A stretch of 46,526 bases of DNA. Origin: JALRHH01 sp964590315. Lineage in GTDB: Bacteria > Patescibacteriota > Saccharimonadia > Saccharimonadales > JALRHH01. A program made the translations under genes and the position numbers. The notes under the pieces are model-generated. The model was given only the letters and a program-made list of their open reading frames with translations, did not search any database and had not been told where the DNA came from. Numbering within the stretch: position 1 is the stretch's first letter; each line of letters begins with the position of its first letter. The DNA lies in NCBI GenBank assembly GCA_964590315.1, contig CAZPVS010000006.1, positions 1-46,526 on the forward strand, written 5' to 3'. This document shows positions 38,069-45,513 of this stretch, one piece after another.

Positions 38069-38752
38069 TTACGCCCCTTGAATATGATCCAGTATGTCAG
38101 GTGCATCGTGGGTGGTAGCATCCGCAAGTGCAAAATCACCGACTTGCGTACGCCGAAGTTCTGACATGTACGCTCCCGTACCAAGCTCACTACCCACGTC
38201 CTCAACCAAACTGCGAATATAGGTGCCACTGCTCACACGGCTTACAAACTTCACGATCGGATAGGAATACTCGATGAGCCTGTTCTCATAGATCTTAACT
38301 GGTCGGGCCTCAAGATTAACAACTTCGCCGGCGCGGGCCAGTTTATATGCCCGTTGGCCATTGATTTTCATTGCTGAGAACTGCGGTGGTACCTGCATAA
38401 TGTCACCGGTAAACTTGAGTAGCACAGCGCGTAGCGCATCGTTATCTGGCACTGCATCCGACACAATAGTCTTACTACCCTCTTCGTCACCTGTGGTACT
38501 TGTTTCGCCTAATTTCATCGTGACGAGATATGTCTTATCCAGCTTAGTATACTCGCCTGCCCGTCGCGTGTACTCCTTACCGACAAGCAACACGAGCAGA
38601 CCGGTTGCGAGCGGATCCAAGGTACCGGTGTGGCCTACTTTTATCTGCTTTGGTTTTTTACCCTCAGCTGTAGCCACCAATTTGCGTACATAATTGACCA
38701 CGTCAAACGAAGTCCATGTTTTGGCTTTGTCTATAAGAAGAATTCCTTGCAC
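38069..38752 (-). CDS. truB: tRNA pseudouridine-55 synthase TruB
   Basis: 227 residues. MQGILLIDKAKTWTSFDVVN (motif I), VGHTGTLDPLATGLL with the catalytic Asp, TYLVTMKLG, and the YIRSLVEDVG block near the end. It modifies U55 in the T-loop of tRNAs. The protein lacks the C-terminal PUA-type extension of the E. coli enzyme. The start is GTG 38752; there is no strong Shine-Dalgarno sequence, and a perfect TATAAT (38762-38767) lies only 9 nt before it. Confidence 0.95.
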   Translation of the reverse strand: MQGILLIDKAKTWTSFDVVNYVRKLVATAEGKKPKQIKVGHTGTLDPLATGLLVLLVGKEYTRRAGEYTKLDKTYLVTMKLGETSTTGDEEGSKTIVSDAVPDNDALRAVLLKFTGDIMQVPPQFSAMKINGQRAYKLARAGEVVNLEARPVKIYENRLIEYSYPIVKFVSRVSSGTYIRSLVEDVGSELGTGAYMSELRRTQVGDFALADATTHDAPDILDHIQGA

Positions 38753-38779
38753 TATCAGCTCATTATAAGCTATACGGAC

Positions 38780-40768
38780 CTACGCAGGTGGCAAATTAAA
38801 TGGGTTTTGGGAGCTTACAGACTGCTCGGGCGCACCCTGGGACGGTCCCTGGGGGGAAGACGTACGATCAACCTGAGCCTGAGGAGTGAATGTACCGTAC
38901 ATATCAGGAGGCAATGGCGGCGGCACGGTTGGAGGAGCCGTCGGGTCCTGGACTGGTGCAGCGCTCATGTCCACGGGCATATCTGCAGAGGGAAGTAAGT
39001 TCTCAGGCATGGTAAACATAGGTGACTCGCCAGAGGGTGGAGTAATAATACCTGTTTCTCCAGTTTGCTGGATATCGAGATCAAGTGGTTGTGCGTTCAG
39101 CGCAGCAATAGGCGGTAACGGCTCGTTACTGTCTGCAAGAGCTGCGGATACGGCATCCCGAGCGCCACCAATATTTTCTGTCGGAGTGGGCACAAAGGGT
39201 TCAGGCTGCACTTGTTCTGCAGGAAGCTGAATGCCTTCTACTCCTTCCAAGGGGTGGTTCTGTTCCGGAACAGAACTGTATGCCCCGCGAACTGCTTCTT
39301 CAAGTTCAGTTAGCGTTCTCTCATGAAATTCTTCTGGTTCAGGTTCGGTGTTTGTCGTGCCCTCATCTGCTGGTCGTGCGTGGTCATTATCCCCCAAGGG
39401 TTGTGACTCAGGCTCTGATGGTGTGTCTGGTGCGTTTTCAGACGCTGGAACAGGCTCGGGCAATTCCATATCGACAGTTTGCGACAGCTGATCTGCCTGA
39501 ATATCCCCTTGAGACTCACTATGTGCAGTAGGTACATCAGATAGTGCCTCTGTGTGTTGCTCAAGCTGCACTTCATCAGTATTGGCTTGCTCGTCTGCTA
39601 CAAAAGCCCCTAGGTTCTCAGTATCGGATTGTTGTTCTTCGGCGGGCCCTGCTTCCTGATGGTTCAGCAGAGTACGCTCATATGTCTTGGCACCGAGTGG
39701 ATCAGTGGCAGGGTCAAGCTGTTCTGGCTCGGTATTAGCTGTCAATTTACCCCCGAGTGTCGGTGGCTCAAGAATCATTGAACTACCTCCCTGCACTACT
39801 GACGGCTCAACCGTCATTGACGATGTACTTTTTTCCGGAGATTGGGAGACAACATTGCCATCGGTATCAATAGTAACTTGGCCGATAGGAAGAGTCGGTT
39901 CAGGATCCGGCAATTCTTCGGTCTCAAATAACTGATGCTCTATCTGCAAGGAGCCGTCCTTTGGCACTTCAGCAACTGGGGCTACGTCCGTGGAACCGTC
40001 TACTTGTGGTGTCTCTTGTGAGGCTTCACCTTCTTGTAATTTACTCGCAACCAACTGCTGGTTCGCGCCTGCGGCCATAAGCGCTGCGCTAATGCTCATC
40101 GTCTGAGGTGTTGTCTTATCATTACTAAACCGCGCCGTTTCCGCCACGATACCCGTCATGAACGCCGTTGCCATTTGGCCGTCTAGCACTCCCTGTTGGA
40201 GTGTGTCCGCAAGACTGGCAGTCATTTCACACAAACTGCTCGTATCGCTACTCGACCAATTAATGGAACCAAGACTACTTGCTGGACCGTTCGTAATAGA
40301 AATTGTCGTTGCATCGTGGAGGATACGGCCGTGAGCAGTAATCGCCTGGTCTAAGTCTTTCTGGTCATTAACACCCAAAGCTACCACTACTTCAACGTTA
40401 AAGTCACCTTGGCTGAAATCAAGATCTTCCTTTGTGATTGATGTACGGTATGGGGTGATAAAAATCTTTACATGACTATCCTCTACCTTGTAACGCAACT
40501 TGTCTGCCTTGGATTTATCCAGGGCAATAATAAAATCACGGAGTGAATCAGTGTTTTTCTCAAGTGTTTTCTCTGGCTGTAGAAATTCTATTGTCGATGG
40601 TATTTCACCACTGAATACAGCGGTCGCATGTTTGCCCATTTTGTTCAGCAGCAAGGTAAAGCCAATAGCTGCCGATAGTTGGTCGACGCTTGGATTTGCG
40701 CTCACTGTTACCAGCACGTTGTTAGCTGATTTGAGGCGCTCAAGAAGCTGCTTTTTAGGATTTTCCAT
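38780..40768 (-). CDS. Degenerate DHH-family protein with long disordered C-terminus
   Basis: 662 residues. Residues 1-240 follow the NrnA/DHH phosphoesterase plan (NVLVTVSANPSVDQLSAAIG, DATTISITNGPASSLGS, AFMTGIVAETARFSNDKTTP), but metal-ligand sites are changed: NPDGD is NPSVD, the DHH triad is absent, and TGIxTDT is TGIVAET. From about residue 245 the chain is a Pro/Glu/Gln/Ser-rich disordered tail of some 400 residues, ending QNPFNLPPA. A catalytically dead nucleotide-binding or scaffold role is inferred. truB follows 27 nt downstream. The upstream region (40769-40899) holds no gene. Confidence 0.8.
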   Translation of the reverse strand: MENPKKQLLERLKSANNVLVTVSANPSVDQLSAAIGFTLLLNKMGKHATAVFSGEIPSTIEFLQPEKTLEKNTDSLRDFIIALDKSKADKLRYKVEDSHVKIFITPYRTSITKEDLDFSQGDFNVEVVVALGVNDQKDLDQAITAHGRILHDATTISITNGPASSLGSINWSSSDTSSLCEMTASLADTLQQGVLDGQMATAFMTGIVAETARFSNDKTTPQTMSISAALMAAGANQQLVASKLQEGEASQETPQVDGSTDVAPVAEVPKDGSLQIEHQLFETEELPDPEPTLPIGQVTIDTDGNVVSQSPEKSTSSMTVEPSVVQGGSSMILEPPTLGGKLTANTEPEQLDPATDPLGAKTYERTLLNHQEAGPAEEQQSDTENLGAFVADEQANTDEVQLEQHTEALSDVPTAHSESQGDIQADQLSQTVDMELPEPVPASENAPDTPSEPESQPLGDNDHARPADEGTTNTEPEPEEFHERTLTELEEAVRGAYSSVPEQNHPLEGVEGIQLPAEQVQPEPFVPTPTENIGGARDAVSAALADSNEPLPPIAALNAQPLDLDIQQTGETGIITPPSGESPMFTMPENLLPSADMPVDMSAAPVQDPTAPPTVPPPLPPDMYGTFTPQAQVDRTSSPQGPSQGAPEQSVSSQNPFNLPPA

Positions 40769-40899
40769 TTTTATTTTTTATGACCTCTGTAGGCAGCGTA
40801 CCATAAACGCTCATGGTTAGCAAATACAAAAAAGTGGCCAATAGCATCGTATTTGTGGCGCAATGCACCGCTTCACTTTGCTAATTCCCGTCTACTTCT

Positions 40900-40928
40900 T
40901 TGACAAGAGGGAGATCATACTCTATAGT
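40900..40928 (+). promoter_or_regulatory. rpsT promoter
   Basis: TTGACA (40900-40905), a 17-nt spacer, TATAGT (40923-40928); the leader is about 37 nt and ends with AAAGGA before the ATG. Confidence 0.88.
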
Positions 40929-40971
40929 AGTTTTTCGACGAACTAATAAAATCGTAATTAAAGGAATATCA

Positions 40972-41355
40972 ATGCCCATCATCAAGTCAGCAAAAAAGCG
41001 CGTTAAAGTTGCACGTAAGGCAACCGTACGTAACGTAAAGACCAAGCGTTCACTGAAGACCGCCCTGAAAGAGTTTTTGGCAAAGCCAAGTGCAAAAGCT
41101 CAATCATCTGTTCAGAGCAACCTTGATAAGGCTGTGAAGAAGGGTGTCATCAGCAAGAAGAAGGCAGCTCGCAAGAAGAGCCAACTTGCTACCAAGGCCA
41201 AGGCCGAAGGTGTCAAGCCAGCTGCAGGCACTAAAAAAGCTGCCACAAAGCCAGCTGCCAAGAAGACCGCTGCCAAACCAGTTACAAAGAAAGCTCCCGC
41301 AAAAAAGCCTGTAGCTAAAAAAGCCCCAACTAAAAAACCAGCTGTAAAAAAATAA
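40972..41355 (+). CDS. rpsT: 30S ribosomal protein bS20 with histone-like tail
   Basis: 127 residues from ATG 40972 (AAAGGA six nt upstream). The longer in-frame reading to 40900 runs through the promoter and is rejected. Residues 1-80 are a normal S20 (MPIIKSAKKRVKVARKATVR, NLDKAVKKGVISKKKAARKK). Residues 80-127 form a Lys/Ala/Pro tail of AAKK-P type repeats like bacterial histone H1-like and AlgP proteins. S20 normally ends near residue 88, so the tail is an addition of about 40 residues. It is a single-gene unit with its own promoter and terminator. Confidence 0.94.
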   Translation: MPIIKSAKKRVKVARKATVRNVKTKRSLKTALKEFLAKPSAKAQSSVQSNLDKAVKKGVISKKKAARKKSQLATKAKAEGVKPAAGTKKAATKPAAKKTAAKPVTKKAPAKKPVAKKAPTKKPAVKK

Positions 41356-41374
41356 GTAATACGGCTTCGTAGCG

Positions 41375-41400
41375 AAAAGAGCCGGAGACGGCTCTTTTTT
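41375..41400 (+). terminator. Rho-independent terminator after rpsT
   Basis: A 10-bp stem AAAAGAGCCG / CGGCTCTTTT with a GAGA loop and a run of six T. The A-run on the left side lets it also serve holA from the opposite side. Confidence 0.9.
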
Positions 41401-41420
41401 AGTGGAGTAATGGAGAGTTT

Positions 41421-42341
41421 TTAGTAACTCAGCCTGACTATGAGGTTCTGGAGGGCGTCATCAACATCAATTGATTCGGACTTTAACCTAATATCAAGCG
41501 TGTGCACTTCGTGCACGAGCGCTTTCAATTGTGATATGGTCATTCGCCCGGCGATACCCTGACTCTTCCGGATGACAAATGGCTTGAGTTTAGTTTCTTG
41601 AGCAATCTCGTCAACACTTCTGGTTCCTGCGGTTTTAACCAATGAGAGGATATGTAACTGCCAGATGAGTAGCGACAGTATTTGTTGTGGCTCAATCCGC
41701 ATTGAGCGTTGCTCTGCATACAAATCGAGTGCACGTTTGGTGCGTCCCGCCAGTGCGGCGTCAAGCAGTTCAAAAATAGTGCTCTGGGGCGTCCGTTCTG
41801 TCAGCATATCAATGGTCGAGCGGGTTATTGCAGCATCGTAAGACAGAAGCTTTGTAAGCTCACTGCTCAGCAGCAACTGATTGGCACCAACTCGCTCGAT
41901 AAGATACGACGCATCGGAAACGGAGAGTTGACCACCCTGCTCTTTTACTACCCTAGCCAACCATGTAGCAAGTTGGGGCGTGTCCAGTTCCTGACAGTCA
42001 GTCATGGTTGCATGTCTTTTGAGATATTTGTAGTACGCAGTACGCTTATCCAGTTTTGTCTCTACTAATACTATTTCTGTCGACTCGGATAATTCCGACA
42101 AAAGTGATTCCGCCTGCTCTAAAAACTGCTTATTGGCGCTGGCGTTTCTGAGCACAACAATTTTACGGCTCGCAAGAAACGGCATGCTTTGCAGTGCCTC
42201 ACGCATGCGATCAAATTCGACTTCCTCTCCATCAAGACGCTCCAGTGCCATATCACCGTGTTCAGCTACAAAGCTATCAATAATCGGCCGCAGCTCCTGC
42301 TGCAGCATATATCTATTCTCTCCCGTCAGTACCGTAATCAC
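41421..42341 (-). CDS. holA: DNA polymerase III delta subunit
   Basis: 306 residues. It begins MITVLTGENRYMLQQELRPI (delta's degenerate P-loop domain, no functional Walker A), then LDGEEVEFDRMREALQSMPF and LASRKIVVLRNA (the beta-clamp-contacting region), and a helical C-terminal collar domain (ILSLLIWQLHILSLVKTAGT). HolA opens the sliding clamp in the clamp loader. The start is GTG 42341, with TATAGT ending 6 nt upstream and no Shine-Dalgarno sequence, so a leaderless mRNA is possible. It is divergent from otsAB, with 94 nt between. Confidence 0.93.
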   Translation of the reverse strand: MITVLTGENRYMLQQELRPIIDSFVAEHGDMALERLDGEEVEFDRMREALQSMPFLASRKIVVLRNASANKQFLEQAESLLSELSESTEIVLVETKLDKRTAYYKYLKRHATMTDCQELDTPQLATWLARVVKEQGGQLSVSDASYLIERVGANQLLLSSELTKLLSYDAAITRSTIDMLTERTPQSTIFELLDAALAGRTKRALDLYAEQRSMRIEPQQILSLLIWQLHILSLVKTAGTRSVDEIAQETKLKPFVIRKSQGIAGRMTISQLKALVHEVHTLDIRLKSESIDVDDALQNLIVRLSY

Positions 42342-42435
42342 AGACTAACTATACTAGAATTTAGTCCCCTCGGCACCCTCGGATGTATTCTGCTTCACAG
42401 TATTTGCCAGTCAGCTGTGGCATACTAATAGCCAC

Positions 42436-44631
42436 ATGCAATTAGTGATTGTGTCGAACCGTTTGCCAGTCAGCATCAAAAAGACGAATGGCAAGATTGA
42501 GGTCTTCCCTAGTGTGGGCGGACTTGCTACCGGACTATCCTCGTATACGGAATCAAAGCGCAACAAATGGGTTGGGTGGCCCGGTATCGCCCGCGAAGAC
42601 CTGACCGAAAAGGAACGAGAACATGTTGCAGAGGAACTTCGGCACTATAACTGTTATCCTGTCTTCCTGACACACAAACAAATTGACCTCTTCTATGGTG
42701 GGTACAGTAATAGCGTCCTATGGCCGACATTTCACAACAGCCCTATTTCCGACGAGACAACAGCGCACATCAAGGAAATGTGGCGGGCCTATAAACAGGT
42801 TAATGCGCAGTTTGCCGAACAAGTTCTCGCGTTGAGCGAACCAGGTAACAATATCTGGGTCCATGATTATCAATTGCTGTTACTCCCCACGTTGCTTCGG
42901 GCCGAGCGACCACAAGATACCATTGGTTTCTTTTTGCACATCCCCTTCCCGGCAGTTGATGAGTTTGGTCATATACCGCAAGGTCGTGAGCTCTTACAGG
43001 GGCTACTCGGTGCCGACCTCATCGGCTTTCATACTACATCGTATACCGCACACTTTTTAGAGATAGTTGAAGCGTATCAGCTTGGTATAGCACAGTCTGG
43101 GAGAGTGCTCCTGGAAAATCGCGTAGTGCGCGTCACAGACTTTCCGATGGGGATTGACTATGAAAAATATGTCCGCGCGCGAAAATCCAAGGCCGTCAAA
43201 GCCGCCTCTGCACGATTGCGACTTAAGTATCGAGGCAAGAAAATTATCTTGACGGTGGATAGGCTTGATCCTGCAAAAGGCTTAGTAGAGCGCGTCGAAG
43301 CGTTCCGTACTCTATTGGCTAAGAATCCTGGGCTACACGGTACGGTTGTGATGGTTATGCTCGTAGTCCCGTCTCGGACTGATATCAAAGAGTACAAGGA
43401 GCTTAAACAGCGACTCGAAAAACTCGTTCGCGACACAAACCGTCAGTTCCGCACGCTGCGCTGGAGACCGATTGAATACAATTTTAAAGCCCTGCCTTTT
43501 GCGCAAGTCACTGCCTTGTATCATGTTGCCGATGTGGCATTTATTGCCCCGCTGCGCGATGGGATGAATCTCGTGGCAAAAGAATATGTGGCCAGTAAAG
43601 AGACACCGCACGGGGTGTTGGTTTTGAGTAAAACTGCTGGAGCTGCCCAGGAACTGAAGAATGCGATCATGGTTGATCCCGCAGAACCAGCGTCATTAGT
43701 ACGGGGCCTGAAACGCGCCATCACTATGTCGCAACCGGAGCTAAGAAAACGAGTAAAGCACATGCAACGGCATCTTGCGGAAACAACGGTGCAGCAATGG
43801 GCTACTACATTTGTGAAAACAATGGGGCGTGCCAACACGCCACGTATGCACACAGCACATATGATTCGGCCGGCTGACCAGGATTTCTTGGCTGCCGCTT
43901 TTTCGGCCGCTCGGCATAGTTTACTACTCCTTGATTATGACGGTACACTCGCACCCTTTAAGAATAATCCTGAAAAGGCTCGGCCGAGCCTAGAGCTCAT
44001 AACACTCCTGGACCGACTTGCCGAACATAAAGGAGTAGAGCTCGTGATTATCAGTGGCAGGAGTAAGGCAGACTTATCAGCCTGGTTTACTAACTCAGCT
44101 CTTACATTGGTCGCTGAGCACGGAGCGTTTATACGTAAAAAAGGTGCAAAACGGTGGCTACAATCAGTCTCCACGACCGACTTGGATTGGAAAGATATCG
44201 TTGCTCCTGTATTAGAAAAATATGCTGCCAAGACACCGGGTGGTTTTGTTGAGCACAAAGACGCGGCGCTCGTATGGCACTTCAGAAAAGCCAGCCCCTA
44301 TCACGCCCAGAAGTACCTTGTGCATCTCAAGCGTGCCTTGAAGTCTGTATCCCACGACTTGGATTTATCCGTTCGTCAAGGTCACATGATATTGGAGATC
44401 AAGCCACGCGAAATTCACAAAGGGTGCGTCGTCCCGAATCTGCTTATCAAGCAATACGACTTCATGCTCGCAATGGGCGATGATTATACCGATGAAGACA
44501 CGTTTAGTGCGCTCCCGCCCCACGCGCACACCATCAAGGTCGGACGCGGTCAGACTGCAGCGCGATATCGAGTAAAAAATGTGTCTGCTGCGTTGGACTT
44601 GTTGACCGCGCTTGCGCGCACCCTTCCCTAG
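42436..44631 (+). CDS. Bifunctional trehalose-6-phosphate synthase/phosphatase
   Basis: 731 residues. N-terminal GT20 synthase domain (1-470): VSNRLPVS, GGLATGL, WVHDYQLLLLPTLL, GFFLHIPFP, LDPAKGL, and the GMNLVAKEYV donor site. C-terminal HAD phosphatase domain (about 485-731): LLLLDYDGTLAPF with the nucleophile Asp, ISGRSKADL, and GDDYTDEDTF. It joins UDP-glucose and glucose-6-phosphate, then removes phosphate to give trehalose, an osmotic and desiccation protectant. The fusion is common in eukaryotes and some bacteria, whereas E. coli has separate otsA and otsB. Its TAG stop overlaps the mutM stop. Confidence 0.95.
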   Translation: MQLVIVSNRLPVSIKKTNGKIEVFPSVGGLATGLSSYTESKRNKWVGWPGIAREDLTEKEREHVAEELRHYNCYPVFLTHKQIDLFYGGYSNSVLWPTFHNSPISDETTAHIKEMWRAYKQVNAQFAEQVLALSEPGNNIWVHDYQLLLLPTLLRAERPQDTIGFFLHIPFPAVDEFGHIPQGRELLQGLLGADLIGFHTTSYTAHFLEIVEAYQLGIAQSGRVLLENRVVRVTDFPMGIDYEKYVRARKSKAVKAASARLRLKYRGKKIILTVDRLDPAKGLVERVEAFRTLLAKNPGLHGTVVMVMLVVPSRTDIKEYKELKQRLEKLVRDTNRQFRTLRWRPIEYNFKALPFAQVTALYHVADVAFIAPLRDGMNLVAKEYVASKETPHGVLVLSKTAGAAQELKNAIMVDPAEPASLVRGLKRAITMSQPELRKRVKHMQRHLAETTVQQWATTFVKTMGRANTPRMHTAHMIRPADQDFLAAAFSAARHSLLLLDYDGTLAPFKNNPEKARPSLELITLLDRLAEHKGVELVIISGRSKADLSAWFTNSALTLVAEHGAFIRKKGAKRWLQSVSTTDLDWKDIVAPVLEKYAAKTPGGFVEHKDAALVWHFRKASPYHAQKYLVHLKRALKSVSHDLDLSVRQGHMILEIKPREIHKGCVVPNLLIKQYDFMLAMGDDYTDEDTFSALPPHAHTIKVGRGQTAARYRVKNVSAALDLLTALARTLP

Positions 44632-45494
44632 CCGCGTTGGCACTGCGGGCACGTGTGCGTGCCGCGGCCAGCCACTTTGGTTTTAATAATTATTGTTCCG
44701 CAACGAGGACATGGAAGATTTTCACGACGAAATACACGGGCAAAATCCATATAACTTCCCTTATTGCCCTCTGCGTTCACGTATGTATGATTTGATGAGC
44801 CCCCTTTTTCTATTGCAAGTTGGAGCACGAAACGTAGTTCTGTATAGAGCTTCTTAATTTGGACATCCTTCAGGTCGCGTACTAGGGTCGTAGGATGGAT
44901 CTGTGCACCCCATAACGATTCATCTGCGTAAATATTACCCACCCCCGCAATGACCGTTTGATCAAGAAGTACGGCTTTAATATTTGAGGCCTTACGCCGC
45001 TGTATACGATCGCGAAAGTTATGCCAGCCAAATTCCGCATTGAGCGGTTCTGGCCCCACCTTCTTGAAAAAATCGAGATTCTGAACCTCAACTGTTGGCA
45101 TAAGACGTACCCAACCAAACTTGCGCTGATCATTGAAGAATAATTTCGCTCCTTCACTCAAAGAAAATAATACCCGGGTCGATTTATCTGGTAAGTCACC
45201 GATTAATGAGTCGTTCGGATGGCCTGCGCCAAATCGTTCTCCTCCAACGAATACCAGCTGACCCGTCATCTTTAAATGAATGACGAACGTGTAAGCGGTA
45301 TCCAGATCAACCAGGAGCACCTTCGCACGACGGCGAACCGCGATGATTTTTGACCCCACGGCAAACGTGTCCACATCAGGTCTAGCATTGGGAAAGCTCT
45401 TAGCCCAGTCATGAGTAATAGCCCGTATTGTCTTGCCTGGCAATAATCGGGCCAACCCGGCCCGTACCGTTTCGACTTCAGGTAGTTCTGGCAT
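44628..45494 (-). CDS. mutM: Formamidopyrimidine-DNA glycosylase (MutM/Fpg)
   Basis: 288 residues. It starts MPELPEVETVRAGL, with catalytic Pro2 and Glu3; KVLLVDL carries the conserved beta-loop Lys; the helix-two-turn-helix AVLLDQTVIAGVGNIYADES follows; and the C-terminal zinc finger is CPRC ... CPQC. It removes 8-oxoguanine and formamidopyrimidines and cuts the abasic site. Its stop shares bases with the convergent trehalose gene (CTAG overlap). AGAGGT lies 2 nt before the ATG and TACAAT 8 nt before it, so the start signals are compressed. Confidence 0.97.
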   Translation of the reverse strand: MPELPEVETVRAGLARLLPGKTIRAITHDWAKSFPNARPDVDTFAVGSKIIAVRRRAKVLLVDLDTAYTFVIHLKMTGQLVFVGGERFGAGHPNDSLIGDLPDKSTRVLFSLSEGAKLFFNDQRKFGWVRLMPTVEVQNLDFFKKVGPEPLNAEFGWHNFRDRIQRRKASNIKAVLLDQTVIAGVGNIYADESLWGAQIHPTTLVRDLKDVQIKKLYTELRFVLQLAIEKGGSSNHTYVNAEGNKGSYMDFARVFRRENLPCPRCGTIIIKTKVAGRGTHTCPQCQRG

Positions 45495-45513
45495 GTACCT
45501 CTATTGTAACAAT

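Noticed and set aside
41220..41355. Short DNA repeats in the rpsT tail as a possible CRISPR or minisatellite
   Set aside because: They follow codon periodicity for Lys/Ala/Pro and lack spacers.
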